From assembly GCA_039809985.1 (NCBI GenBank), contig JBDHWC010000005.1, forward strand, positions 1 to 64,000: a stretch of 64,000 nt of DNA. Reading direction: 5' to 3'. The notes below the pieces were generated by a model that made no database searches, was not told where the DNA came from, and saw only the letters and a list, made by a program, of their open reading frames with translations. Shown one piece after another: positions 8,573 to 18,208 of the stretch. The translations under genes and the position numbers were made by a program. Source of the stretch: JAICJJ01 sp039809985. GTDB taxonomy: Bacteria > Chloroflexota > Chloroflexia > Thermomicrobiales > UBA6265. The stretch's first letter is position 1. Every line of letters starts with the position of its first letter.

Positions 8573-8706
8573 TCACGGCGGGCCACCCGCCAGTCCGCCC
8601 CGGAGGCACCGAATCGCGTACCCTATGACAGTCGGGGTCGTCGCGGCGGCCCTGCGTCGGGTCACCGGCCCGGCACGCGCCGGACCAGCGAGGGCCGCCA
8701 CCGCCG

Positions 8707-9288
8707 ATGGTCATCCAGCTCCTCTACGGCATCGGGGCCAAGGACTTTGACGAGGCCAAGGGATTCCTGGTCCTGCCGTGCCAACGCTGCGGCACGACCG
8801 GCGTCTTCACCCTCTTCACCTCGAAGCGCAAGGTGACCTTCTACACGGTGCCGACGGCGACCGTGCGCGAGCAGGTGGTCGTCGAGTGCCGGACCTGCGG
8901 CCAGCGGTTCGGGGTGCCGGAGGAAGTGCGCGACGGCTTCCTCGCCAACCTGGTGAGCGAGCAGGAGGCACTGGCGCAGGTGCGCCAGCTCGGCGGCGTC
9001 CACGGCGGCGGCATCGTGGTGGCCGGGGCGCGGCGGTCGGCCGGGCCGACCTACTACCAGACGCTGCAAGTCGATCCCTCGGCGGACCCCGACGTGATCG
9101 ACGCCGCCTTCCGGCGGCTGGCCTTGAAGTACCACCCCGACCGGTCGCCGGGCCCGGAGGCGGCGCAGAAGATGCGCGAACTGCTCGAGGCCAAGGAAGT
9201 GCTGGCCAACCCGGAGCGGCGTCGCGAGTACGACGCCTCGATCGGGATCATGCGCCGGCCGCCGGCGATGCGAGCCGACGAGGTCTGA
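8707..9288 (+). CDS. Zinc-ribbon plus C-terminal J-domain protein
   Basis: 193 residues. The N-terminal half carries two CxxC knuckles (Cys25/Cys28 and Cys61/Cys64) separated by a basic strand segment, a likely zinc ribbon. The C-terminal half (about 114-180) is a J domain: YYQTLQVDPSADPDVIDAAF, then KYHPDRS with HPD at 142-144, and ANPERRREYDAS. J domains stimulate Hsp70 ATPase, so this is probably a DnaK co-chaperone. The order is reversed and the Gly/Phe and substrate-binding parts of classical DnaJ are missing. It stands alone; neighbours give no partner. The start ATG gives MVIQLLYG directly. Confidence 0.8.
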   Translation: MVIQLLYGIGAKDFDEAKGFLVLPCQRCGTTGVFTLFTSKRKVTFYTVPTATVREQVVVECRTCGQRFGVPEEVRDGFLANLVSEQEALAQVRQLGGVHGGGIVVAGARRSAGPTYYQTLQVDPSADPDVIDAAFRRLALKYHPDRSPGPEAAQKMRELLEAKEVLANPERRREYDASIGIMRRPPAMRADEV

Positions 9289-9358
9289 CGCACTTCGGCT
9301 GGCGGGCGACGGAGTCGCGCGGCCCCACGGAACGTTCAGGCACCGGAGGCGCGGCGTC

Positions 9359-11029
9359 CTAGCCGCCGATCACCTCGACGCCGTTGTCCGGGGTGGGCGT
9401 GCCGCGGTCACGGTTCCGGTCTCGCCCTGCCGCCGGGGTGCCCGCCGCGCCGCTGCCGTCGAGAGCGGGGAGCGGGGCCGGGGCGCAACGCTCCTTCCGA
9501 AGGCACGTCGCCTGGGCGTCGGCGAGTTGACCGACCGCGGCGAGGGCGACGGGCGACGTGCTCGCCAGTTCGACCCAGGCGACCCGCGCCCCGTTGCGAA
9601 CGTAGATCCGGTACCCATTCAACGGGTCGTCGCCCGCGGTTGCGACGCGAAAGGTGGCGGAGGCGTCCCCGAGGCTCGGGGCGTCGCCGACCAGTTCGAA
9701 CGCGGCGTACCCGGACGGCGGCGACGCCAGTTGCTGCGGGAGGCCCTGCAGCCACGCCTCGGCGTCGGTGTCGGCCGCGAACGCGAGCAGGCCGAGGTGG
9801 TAGGCGAGCGGCGGGCCGGCTGCCGCGGGCGTGCCGGGCGCGGCGTCGTTGGCGGTGGCGAGGTTGGCGGTGAACGTGCCGAGATAGGCGTCGGACGCGC
9901 CGCCGAAGGTCGCGGCGCGGGCGGCGGCGGCCTCGTCGCTCTCGCCGTAGCGGTCGACGACCGCGCTGCCGAGCAGGTCGTAGGCCTCGGTCGGCTTGAC
10001 TCCCGTCGCGGACTCGCTCAGGTCGAGCGTCTGCGCCAACGGGCTGAGCCCGACGGTGGAGCCGGCGAGCAGCGAGGCGAGGCGTTGCTGGACCGCCAGG
10101 GCGGCGGCCTCCACCACGGCCTGGTCCGGCTCCTTGTTGGTGAGGTCGGCGAGCAGGATCATCGCCAGCACCCGGTCCTGGCGGAAGGTCACTCGCAGCC
10201 CGCGGTAGTCCGCGCCGGTGTTCTGGGCGGTGCCCTTGATGGCGTCGAGCTGGCTGGTGTCGCCGATCGTCACCGAGTCGATCGGCTTGGCGGTGCCGAC
10301 GACCGAGCGGAAGGCGGCGTCGGCCTGCTGCGGCGTTTCGTAGGCGATGGCGAAGGCGCTGACCTGCACGTCGAAGCGGGTCGGGTCCGCGGCGTTGGGG
10401 ACGGCCAGCCGGGCGTCGTAGCGCTGCTGCCAGCCGGCGGCCCGCAAGTCCTTCTGCGCCTTGGTGACGGCCTGCGCAGAGGTGTCGCCGCTTGCCTGCG
10501 CGGTGCGGAACGCCTCGTCCTGCAGCGAGTAGAAGCGCCCGTCGACGAAGCCGAGGTTGGGGATGGCGCTCCCGAAGTCGAACGGGAAGGGGACGACTTG
10601 GGCGAGGTCGAGGTCAGGCGTTCCCTGTCGTGGGGTTGGCGTGCCGCCGCCCCGGACGGTGAAATTGCCGACGAGAGCGTCGTTCACGTAGAGGGCGTAC
10701 GTGCCCTCGGCCAGAGGCGTTGGCGGCTGTCCCTTGAAGCGGCCCCGCTGGTCGACGTCGACCGGGAAGCGGATCGCGGCCTTCTGCTCCGGCGCGACGG
10801 CGAGCTCGAGGGCGGTCGCGCCGGTGTTGACGCGCCCGGCGATCTGCGGGGTGGCGTTGGCGGTGGTCGGCGACGTGCTGGCGTCGATGGCCTGTCCGTC
10901 GACGGTGATCTGGGTCAGGCCCGCCGGCAGACCGTCAGTGTACTGGGCCCGCGCCGCTGGAATGCCGGGACTGCCGGCGACGAGGAGCAGGCAGGCGAGC
11001 AGCGGAACCAGCCAGCGGAGGCGTTGCAC
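9359..11029 (-). CDS. Secreted protein of unknown function
   Basis: 556 residues. A clear signal peptide opens the protein (VQRLRWLVPLLACLLLVAG... ending AARAQ). Residues about 30-130 look like an Ig/FN3-type beta domain (ITVDGQAIDA, GTYALYVNDALVGNFTV). A Thr/Pro linker follows (GGGTPTPRQGTPD), then about 370 residues of mixed alpha/beta with no recognised family, and a Pro/Thr/Asp-rich tail. The GTG at 11029 has GGGAGGG about 8 nt upstream. It lies 101 bp after the membrane protein gene on the same strand and may be co-transcribed; a TATCAT -10-like box lies at 11089-11084. Extracellular location is predicted; the job is unknown. Confidence 0.7.
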   Translation of the reverse strand: MQRLRWLVPLLACLLLVAGSPGIPAARAQYTDGLPAGLTQITVDGQAIDASTSPTTANATPQIAGRVNTGATALELAVAPEQKAAIRFPVDVDQRGRFKGQPPTPLAEGTYALYVNDALVGNFTVRGGGTPTPRQGTPDLDLAQVVPFPFDFGSAIPNLGFVDGRFYSLQDEAFRTAQASGDTSAQAVTKAQKDLRAAGWQQRYDARLAVPNAADPTRFDVQVSAFAIAYETPQQADAAFRSVVGTAKPIDSVTIGDTSQLDAIKGTAQNTGADYRGLRVTFRQDRVLAMILLADLTNKEPDQAVVEAAALAVQQRLASLLAGSTVGLSPLAQTLDLSESATGVKPTEAYDLLGSAVVDRYGESDEAAAARAATFGGASDAYLGTFTANLATANDAAPGTPAAAGPPLAYHLGLLAFAADTDAEAWLQGLPQQLASPPSGYAAFELVGDAPSLGDASATFRVATAGDDPLNGYRIYVRNGARVAWVELASTSPVALAAVGQLADAQATCLRKERCAPAPLPALDGSGAAGTPAAGRDRNRDRGTPTPDNGVEVIGG

Positions 11030-11130
11030 GCCGGACCCTCCCGATGGCACGAGCCGCGGGCGTTGGCGCGGCGACCGACGGACATGATACCCGAGGCTCC
11101 CGCGCCTCCCCCGACTGGCGGCGGCGTTGG

Positions 11131-12654
11131 TCACGGTCGGGCGGCGACGACGCGCATCACGAGCCAGTCGTCGTCCCGGTAGAGAACCCGCACTGGCGGG
11201 TCGTCGCCGGCGAGCCAGCGCTGCCACCCGATCCACTCGTGCGGGTTGCAGGCCAGCACGCGGACACCCGAGGCGTCGGCCAGCGCCCGGAGTTCCGCGG
11301 CGGTGAGGGGGGCCGAGAAGAAGCGCGCTGCGAGTGCCGCCTGTGCCCGTTCCTGCGGGAAGCCGAGCCAGCGAGGGTCGGAGCCGACCGCGACCCGGCG
11401 GGTGGTCAGCCCTTCCCACCACCAGCCGACCGGCCAGCCGCGCTGGTTGGCGCGGACCGCGATCGTGCCGTCGTCCCCCAGCCCGGCCCGTGTCGCGGCG
11501 AGCAGCGATGGGGACGCCACGCGGTAGAAGGCGAAATAGCGACTCGCTGCCGCATCGCCCGCGAACATCAGCACCATGAGCACGGCGATAGCGACCGCGC
11601 CCGTGGCCAGCCGCGCAGGCCGGGCCCACGAGGCGCGGCTCGCGGCTCGGAGGGCCACCACCAGTGCGCCGATCAGGGCCGGCGGCAGCAGGCGGGGTTC
11701 GGGGGCGACCAAGAAGAGCAGCCCGGGCACGGCGAGCAGACCGGCAGACGCCAGCCACCACGGCTCGCTCAGGCGCGGGCGGGCGGCGAGGGCGACCACC
11801 GCGACGACGGCGACGAGCACCCAGAGCAACGGGGCCTCGCGGGTGGCGTAGAGGAACGCGTCGCGGCGGCCGAGGCCGGAGGCATCGAGCGGGGGGGCGT
11901 AGCCGGCATGCCGGAAGGCCGCGAGGACGACCAGCGCCACCGCCGATGCCGGCAGCAGGGGCAGCAGCCCGTCGCACGCACCCCGCACGGTGCGGTCGGC
12001 GGCGGGAACCCCGGCCAGATGCCAAGCCCAGACGGCCGCCGCGCAGATGAGCGCGAGCGGGCCGTAGACGTGGTGGGCGACGACGGCAACGAGGAGCAGG
12101 GCGGCGAGTGTCACCCGCCGCCCCGGTGAGGGCCTGACGAGCGACTGGGCCTGCACCGCGGTCGCCGCCAGCATCGCGCCGAGGGCGAGCAGTTGCGGGT
12201 AGCCCCCGTAGGCGAGGGGCTCGGTCACGGCCGTGGCCGAGGCCGCGCCGGCGACGAGGCCGACCTGCCACAAGCCGATCAGGCTGAGTCTCGCCAGCGT
12301 CGCCGTGCCGATCAGCGTTGCGACCAGACTGAGCATGGCGACGATCTTGAGGCCGGTCATCGGTCCGGCGAGCGAGGCTGCGGCGGCTGTCAGGACCGGG
12401 ACGAGCGGGGCGTAGGCTCCGTCGGTCGAGCGGCCGAACCCGGTCAGGCCGCGGCCGAGGGCGAGCCACTGGCCGCCGTCGAGTCCCGTCGGGAACGGCC
12501 CCATCTGCAGCCAGCGGCGCACCACGGCGAGCCCGAGCACGATCACGGTCGCGCCCCAGCCGATCGCCTCGGCGCGGGCGCAGGGGACCGGCGGCCCGAA
12601 CCGGGATACGAGCGCACGATTCGGATGGAGCGGGTTGGCGGACGGGTCTACCAT
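11131..12654 (-). CDS. Polytopic membrane protein, glycosyltransferase-like
   Basis: 507 residues with roughly a dozen hydrophobic segments from residue about 30 to 385 (ATVIVLGLAVV, AMLSLVATLIGTATLA, VTLAALLLVAVVA, LLWVLVAVVAVVALAA), then a soluble C-terminal part of about 120 residues (RANQRGWPVGWWWEG, VRVLACNPHEWIGW). The layout resembles GT-C type membrane glycosyltransferases or their inactive relatives, but no catalytic motif is certain. ATG 12654 is chosen because it begins just before the first membrane segment. It is divergent from ada and upstream of the secreted protein. Confidence 0.65.
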   Translation of the reverse strand: MVDPSANPLHPNRALVSRFGPPVPCARAEAIGWGATVIVLGLAVVRRWLQMGPFPTGLDGGQWLALGRGLTGFGRSTDGAYAPLVPVLTAAAASLAGPMTGLKIVAMLSLVATLIGTATLARLSLIGLWQVGLVAGAASATAVTEPLAYGGYPQLLALGAMLAATAVQAQSLVRPSPGRRVTLAALLLVAVVAHHVYGPLALICAAAVWAWHLAGVPAADRTVRGACDGLLPLLPASAVALVVLAAFRHAGYAPPLDASGLGRRDAFLYATREAPLLWVLVAVVAVVALAARPRLSEPWWLASAGLLAVPGLLFLVAPEPRLLPPALIGALVVALRAASRASWARPARLATGAVAIAVLMVLMFAGDAAASRYFAFYRVASPSLLAATRAGLGDDGTIAVRANQRGWPVGWWWEGLTTRRVAVGSDPRWLGFPQERAQAALAARFFSAPLTAAELRALADASGVRVLACNPHEWIGWQRWLAGDDPPVRVLYRDDDWLVMRVVAARP

Positions 12655-12710
12655 CGTCACAGCGCGATCGAGGCGCGAGGGACGCCGAAGCGGACGACGA
12701 GGTGAGCAGC

Positions 12711-13787
12711 ATGGCCACGACGACGACAACCATCGACCGCGCCACGGCGGACAGCGCTCGCTGGGACGCGCTGGTCCGTCGGGACATCTCGGAAACCGGC
12801 CCGTTCGTGGTCGCGGTGCGCACCACGGGCATCTACTGCCGACCGAATTGCCCGGCCAAGCGGCCGAACCGGGAGAACGTCGAGTTCTTCGACGACCGGC
12901 GCGGGGCCGAGCGGGCCGGGTACCGGGCCTGCAAGCGTTGCCGGCCCGAGGTCGACGACCCGACGCCGGCGATCGAGCGCGCCGTGCAGGCCGCGACCCG
13001 GGTGCTCGACGACGCCGAGTCGCCGATGACCTTGGCCCGTCTCGCCGAGACGGTGGGGGTCAGCCCGGGCCACTTGCAGCGGGCGTTCACCCGGACGGTC
13101 GGGCTGTCGCCGCGGGCCTACGGCGAGTCGGTGCGGGCCGAGCGGCTCCGCAAGGCGCTGGAGCGAGGTGAGGACGTGACAGGGGCGATCTACGGCGCGG
13201 GGTTCGGCTCGACGAGCCGGGTCTACAGCACCGGGGACCGGGTGGTCGGCATGGCGCCGACGGCGTTCCGCAACGGCGGGGCGGGCGAGCGGGTCCGCTA
13301 CGCGCTGGCGGACTCGAGTCTCGGCCGGGTGCTGGTGGCGGCGACGGACCGCGGCGTCTGCGCGATCGACATCGCGGACGACGACGCGTCGCTGCTCGCG
13401 GGGCTGCGGAAGCGGTTCCCACTGGCGGAGCGGGGCGGGGACGACGCCGAGTTCGCCGCGCTGGTGCAGAAGGTGGTCGGGTTGGTCGAGCGGCCGGCGT
13501 CGGCCGTCGACCTGCCGCTCGACCTGCGTGGCACCGCCTTCCAGGCCCGGGTCTGGCAGGCGTTGCGCAACATCCGGCCGGGCGAGACGGTGACCTACGC
13601 CGAACTGGCCGAGCGGGTCGGCCGGCCGACGGCGGTGCGGGCGGTGGCGAACGCGTGCGGCGCGAACCGGGTCGTGGTCGCGGTGCCGTGCCACCGGGTG
13701 GTCGCCAGCGGCGGCGGGCTCGGCGGCTACCGTCTCGGTCTCGACCGGAAGCGCACGCTGCTGGCGCGGGAGGCGGAGAGCGCCTAG
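12711..13787 (+). CDS. ada: Ada bifunctional DNA repair protein / transcriptional regulator
   Basis: 358 residues. The N-terminal methylphosphotriester domain has the zinc ligands Cys43, Cys47, Cys74 and Cys77 (TGIYCRPNCPAKRP and YRACKRCRPE). An AraC-type helix-turn-helix region follows (about 100-180, TLARLAETVGVSPGHLQRAF). The C-terminal O6-alkylguanine transferase has the acceptor Cys327 in AVPCHRVV and the GYRLGLDRKRTLL end. It repairs alkylated DNA suicidally; in the known family, methylation of the N-terminal Cys turns it into an activator. Start ATG 12711 uses GAGGTGAG as ribosome site; GTG 12702 would add three residues. No alkA or alkB is adjacent. Confidence 0.94.
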   Translation: MATTTTTIDRATADSARWDALVRRDISETGPFVVAVRTTGIYCRPNCPAKRPNRENVEFFDDRRGAERAGYRACKRCRPEVDDPTPAIERAVQAATRVLDDAESPMTLARLAETVGVSPGHLQRAFTRTVGLSPRAYGESVRAERLRKALERGEDVTGAIYGAGFGSTSRVYSTGDRVVGMAPTAFRNGGAGERVRYALADSSLGRVLVAATDRGVCAIDIADDDASLLAGLRKRFPLAERGGDDAEFAALVQKVVGLVERPASAVDLPLDLRGTAFQARVWQALRNIRPGETVTYAELAERVGRPTAVRAVANACGANRVVVAVPCHRVVASGGGLGGYRLGLDRKRTLLAREAESA

Positions 13788-13798
13788 CGGGGAACCGA

Positions 13799-16700
13799 TC
13801 ATCGCGGCTCCCCCGGCTGGTCGGGCGAGCGGACGACGACCGGCAGGCCGATCGCGTCGGTCAGCCGGTCGTCGCCGTCTTGGACGAGCCGGGCGGTGAC
13901 GACGAGGTGGTAGCGGCCGGCGGCGAGCGAGGCGGGGACGTGGACGCTCGGCGCGTCGCAGGGTCCGGCCCCGCCCGCTGCCGCCACCGCGTGCGTCACC
14001 GGGTCGAGCAGTTGCCATGCGGCGCGGCAGGCAACGTCGTCGTCCAAACCGGAGACGCCGACGCTCAGTTCTGCCGAGCGGCCGACGACGAGGTTCGGGC
14101 GTGCGTCGCGCAAGGTCAGGCGCACGGGACCCGCCCAGCGGAGCGTGTGGTCGGCATCGACCACCACCGGCGCGAGTTGGTAGCCGCTGCCGTAGGCGTG
14201 CTGCCAACCCGCGGGCGTCAGGTGGTGGAACCAGAAGGTCATCTCGTAGACGCCGGGCGGGACGTCGTTCCCGATCCGGTCGAGCCACTCGAACGAGGCC
14301 GGGTCGCCCGGGCTGGTGCGCCGCTCGACGATCGGCGAGGCGAAGACCGGCCCGACCCACGGCTCTGGCGAGCCGGGCTGGCTCAGGAGGTACCAGCCGC
14401 GCACCGTCTCGTCGCCGCGGGTGACGAGCGTCGCCGCCACCGCGGCAAGGTCGTCGACGAAGGTGACGGACGGCGGCGGCGAGCGGAAGGGGACCGCGCC
14501 CGGATTGTTCACCGGCACCCCGCTCGACCCGTTGCACGCCGCCCAGCGCAGCGGCTGGCTGCCGGCGATCTGGTCGATGTCGGCGTCGGGGCCGACCACG
14601 TCAAGGTCGATCCGACAGGAGACGGCGTGGTCGCCGCTGAGGGCGGCGGTGACGAGGTAGTGGCCCGGCTTCGTCGGGCGCCACGTGGGGGCGGGGTCCG
14701 GCAGGTCGGCCGGGAAGTCCGCGTCGTTCCAGGCGCGGCAGCGGTCCGTGTCGCAGAGGAGGACGCGATCGCGCGTCGTCACCGGCAGCGGGACCGGCGT
14801 CGCCGACTGGTGCAGGAACTTGCCGGCAGCGTCCCACCACGTCAGCGAGAGCGCCGCCGGTCGAGTCAGCGAGAGGAGGGACGGCTCGCCGCCCGGGTTC
14901 TCCACCCCAACCCACGGCCCCCACGGCGAGTCCGGGGCGAGCAGCGTCGGGGCGTAGAGGGTCACCTCCGGTTCGACCACCGGCGCGGCCGGCTCTGTCA
15001 GTCGATAGACGACGGACGGCCCGAAGTCGCCCACCCGCGCGTAGGTGTCGGCCACGGCGGCGAGGGCCGCTTCGACCGCCGGCCAGTCCGCGGCCTGGTA
15101 CTGGTCGCGGTGGACGACGAGGTAGCGCACGCCGAGTTGCCGCAGCAGCGGCAGCGAGTCCGGGCCGACGTGGCTGATGCGCCCGGTCTCGCTGCCGTCG
15201 GGTCGTGGCAGTGGCCCGACGAACCGCTCCAGCAGGTCGCTGTGGCTGCGCGGGATGAACCCGGAGTTGCCGTTGACCATCGGGTTCCAGTCGAGGGTCG
15301 ACCAGTACATCGCGAGGCCGATGTGGCGGCGGACGCTGCTGGCGGCGGGGTCGGCGAAGATGCTCTCGGCCGGGAACTCCATCACCACGCCGGGCGGCTG
15401 GGTGGCAAGCCAGGCGTGGGCAGCCGCCTCCGCCGGCGAGCGGTCGACTTCCTCGAGCGGGATCGGCACCGCAGCCAGTTCGACGAGGACGAGGGCGGCG
15501 ATCGCGACGCCGGTGACTGCCGGAATCCACCGGCCGACCCGGTCGCGGAGCGGCAGCCCGCGCTCCCACCGCAGCAGCGCGGCGAACCCGAAGCCGGCGA
15601 GGATCGCCAGCGCCAAGCCGACCAGACCGCCGAGCCGGGCCGGCACCCGCATCGCCCGGAAGAACGGAATGTGGTCGAAGAGGAAGCCGTAGGGGAGGGG
15701 TCGGCCGGAACCGTCGAGCGGGCCGAGCGTGGGGCCGAGCGACAGCACGAACGCCGCCGCCGCGACCCCGAGCATGGCGGCGAGGAACCAGCGCTGCCTG
15801 CGCCAGCCGACGAGGCCCACGAGCGCGAAGACGAGGGCGACCGTGCCCGGGAAGAGCGCGTCCTCGATCACGATCTCCGGGTGCTGGTGGCCGTCGGCGT
15901 GGGGGGCGTGGCCGACGGTGGTCAGTGCCTCGTTCGGGCCCGGCCGCACGCCGAGCAGACGGTCGAGCGGAGTCGGCACCGCCCACGGCGCGATCTGGAG
16001 GTACGAGTCGGGGGTGGCCTTGTACTGCTCGGCCTCGGCCAGCGTGCGCTCGAGACCCTGCTCGTCGCGCACCTGCAGGTAGGGCCGGGTGAGCGGCAGG
16101 CAGATCACGGCGGCGACAATCGCTGCGACGGCGAGTGCGCGGTAGAGAGCGGGGCGGCGCAGGTCGGGACGCGCCAGCAGGGCGGCGGCCAGCGGCAGTG
16201 CGCAGAGCAGCGCGATCTGGACCGCGAAGTAGAAGCTGGTCAGGATCTGGATGGCTGCGAGCAGGCCGAGCAGGAGGCCGCGCCCGATCGTCGGGCGCTC
16301 GAGCGTGGCCAGCAGCGCGAGCAGGATCCAGGGCAGCCACCCGCTCTGCAGCCAGTTCAGGTGCCAGAGGTGGACGTAGCGGAAGGCGAGGAACGCGTAG
16401 GCCAAGCCGCTCAGCAGCCCGGCGGCGCGACTGCCGGTCAGTCTCGTGACCAGGGCGTAGACGCCGGTGCCGGCGAGGACGAAGGAGGCGAGCACCATCA
16501 GGCTGTTGGTCAGGATCGGATCGCCGGTCAGGCGGTCGACCGGGGCGGCGAGGAGCGCGCCGGGGATGTTCGCGTCGGTGTAGGCGAGCGTCAGCGCGAA
16601 CGGGTGGAAGATGTTCGCGCTGAAGAGATGGCGCGGGTCGGTCGCCAGCGCGTGCTGGACCCACTGCGACAGCCAGATCTGGAGGAGCGGGTCGAACCCG

Positions 16701-18208
16701 ACCACGGTCGCGCTGCGCAGGTGGAGCGCGTAGGGCCAGGTCATGCCGACGGCGGCGACCGAGAAGAGCGCGGCCACCCCTGCGCCGACGGCCAGTCGCT
16801 GCCGCGGCGTCGCAGGCAGGTCGGGGCCGAGCGGCTCACCGGCACTGCCGGTGCCGCTCGTCAGCCAGGATCCGAGGCGTCCCAGCAGCGGCAGCCGGAG
16901 GCGGGCGGAGGACTCGACTTGCGGCGGTGACGCGGGCCACGCCCGCTGCCAGAGGAGCCGCGCCCCGAACCCGACGCAGACGAACAGGACCAGCGAGCGC
17001 GCCACTTGCAGCGGGTCGTAGACGTTCTCGACCGCCTTTCGGATCAGCAGCGGGTCGTGGTAGTCGGGAACGTTGTAGAGGTTGAGGTAGTTGCCGACTT
17101 GGAAGCCGACCACGTCGGCCGCCACCACGAGCCCCCAGAGCCACCACGGCACGCGCAGCAGGGCAACGGCGAGGAGCACCCAGAGCATCAGGTGCGTGGT
17201 GAAGGTCTTGTTGACGGCGAGCCACCAGAGGAGCGCGGTCGCGCCGAGCGGCACGAAGACCGGGCCCCGGCGCGCGCAGGCGAGGGCGACCAGGGCGACG
17301 CCGCCGGCGACGGCGAGCGCCAGACTCGTCTGCGTCAGCAGCGCGGTGGGCTGGCCGCGGAACAGGACCCAAACGCCGGAGTCGGCCAGCCGGTCGCGGT
17401 TCCAGTCGATGAAGAACCGCCAGTTCTCCCAGTTGGCGAGCGCGACCGGCGCGTTGAAGGCGACCGTCGCCGCGCCGACGATGCCGACGGTCCAGGCCGC
17501 TGCCCGCCACCGGCGATCGAGCAGTTGCTGCACCAGCAGCGCGGCGACGAACGCCACCGGGAAGAGTTTCAGGGAGACCCCGACGGCGAGCCCGAACGCG
17601 CCCCGGCGCTCGTGACCGCGCAGCACCGCGAGGACCGACACCGCGGTGACCGCCACGGCGACCAAGTCCCACTGGTGCCCGGTGTAGAAGAAGAGCGCGG
17701 GCGCGGCGGCGACCAGCCACGGGTTGGCTCCCGGGACGCGTTTCAGCGCCCAGATCGTGACGAGTGCCGAGACGGCCAGCAGGGCGTAGGCGAGCGCGTA
17801 GTAGCCCGGCAGGCCGGGTGCGTAGCTGAGGACGTAGGAGAGCAACCCGGTCAGCGGCGGGTACTCGAGCGGGAAGTCGACGTAGGGGACAGGGCGGGAC
17901 TGCAGATGGTCCCGCAGGTAGAGCCAGATGACGTCGGAGTAGCGGAACGCCGGGAACGCCCAGTCGCGGTAGGCGTCCGGCGAGAGACGGTAGGCGACGC
18001 CCGGCAGGTAGTGCAGGTAGCCGAGGCCGAGCAGCACGCCGGCAACGAGGTACGGCCCGAGCGCGCGCCACCAGGCGACCAGCCCGCTGCGCGAGTCTTG
18101 ATCGACCGGGGCCGCGTCGGACGGGGGGGCGACGGCCGGGCGACGCTCCTGCGGCGATGCGACGGACCGGGCGATCGACGTGACGCGGTCGGGCCGGGTC
18201 GCGGTCAC
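13799..18208 (-). CDS. Giant two-module membrane glycosyltransferase-like protein
   Basis: 1469 residues in one uninterrupted frame. Module 1 (about 45-430) is a polytopic segment with features of GT87/DUF2029-type mannosyltransferases (YVDFPLEYPPLTGLLSYVL, VSLKLFPVAFVAALL). A soluble linker follows (about 430-475). Module 2 (about 475-950) is a second polytopic GT-C-like block reminiscent of YfhO-type proteins (QIWLSQWVQHALATDP, FRAMRVPARLGGLVGLALAI). The last 500 residues are soluble and include beta-rich, probably extracytoplasmic domains (GVENPGGEPSLLSLTRPAAL, VPPGVYEMTFWFHHL). The ATG overlaps the stop of the upstream membrane gene by 4 nt. The likely role is polyprenyl-linked sugar transfer to envelope glycans or proteins (inference). 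Such modules are normally separate proteins. Confidence 0.8.
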   Translation of the reverse strand: MTATRPDRVTSIARSVASPQERRPAVAPPSDAAPVDQDSRSGLVAWWRALGPYLVAGVLLGLGYLHYLPGVAYRLSPDAYRDWAFPAFRYSDVIWLYLRDHLQSRPVPYVDFPLEYPPLTGLLSYVLSYAPGLPGYYALAYALLAVSALVTIWALKRVPGANPWLVAAAPALFFYTGHQWDLVAVAVTAVSVLAVLRGHERRGAFGLAVGVSLKLFPVAFVAALLVQQLLDRRWRAAAWTVGIVGAATVAFNAPVALANWENWRFFIDWNRDRLADSGVWVLFRGQPTALLTQTSLALAVAGGVALVALACARRGPVFVPLGATALLWWLAVNKTFTTHLMLWVLLAVALLRVPWWLWGLVVAADVVGFQVGNYLNLYNVPDYHDPLLIRKAVENVYDPLQVARSLVLFVCVGFGARLLWQRAWPASPPQVESSARLRLPLLGRLGSWLTSGTGSAGEPLGPDLPATPRQRLAVGAGVAALFSVAAVGMTWPYALHLRSATVVGFDPLLQIWLSQWVQHALATDPRHLFSANIFHPFALTLAYTDANIPGALLAAPVDRLTGDPILTNSLMVLASFVLAGTGVYALVTRLTGSRAAGLLSGLAYAFLAFRYVHLWHLNWLQSGWLPWILLALLATLERPTIGRGLLLGLLAAIQILTSFYFAVQIALLCALPLAAALLARPDLRRPALYRALAVAAIVAAVICLPLTRPYLQVRDEQGLERTLAEAEQYKATPDSYLQIAPWAVPTPLDRLLGVRPGPNEALTTVGHAPHADGHQHPEIVIEDALFPGTVALVFALVGLVGWRRQRWFLAAMLGVAAAAFVLSLGPTLGPLDGSGRPLPYGFLFDHIPFFRAMRVPARLGGLVGLALAILAGFGFAALLRWERGLPLRDRVGRWIPAVTGVAIAALVLVELAAVPIPLEEVDRSPAEAAAHAWLATQPPGVVMEFPAESIFADPAASSVRRHIGLAMYWSTLDWNPMVNGNSGFIPRSHSDLLERFVGPLPRPDGSETGRISHVGPDSLPLLRQLGVRYLVVHRDQYQAADWPAVEAALAAVADTYARVGDFGPSVVYRLTEPAAPVVEPEVTLYAPTLLAPDSPWGPWVGVENPGGEPSLLSLTRPAALSLTWWDAAGKFLHQSATPVPLPVTTRDRVLLCDTDRCRAWNDADFPADLPDPAPTWRPTKPGHYLVTAALSGDHAVSCRIDLDVVGPDADIDQIAGSQPLRWAACNGSSGVPVNNPGAVPFRSPPPSVTFVDDLAAVAATLVTRGDETVRGWYLLSQPGSPEPWVGPVFASPIVERRTSPGDPASFEWLDRIGNDVPPGVYEMTFWFHHLTPAGWQHAYGSGYQLAPVVVDADHTLRWAGPVRLTLRDARPNLVVGRSAELSVGVSGLDDDVACRAAWQLLDPVTHAVAAAGGAGPCDAPSVHVPASLAAGRYHLVVTARLVQDGDDRLTDAIGLPVVVRSPDQPGEPR

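Noticed and set aside
13655..16930. 1091-aa plus-strand open frame
   Set aside because: Lies opposite the giant glycosyltransferase; Arg/Gly/Glu-rich shadow with no motif.
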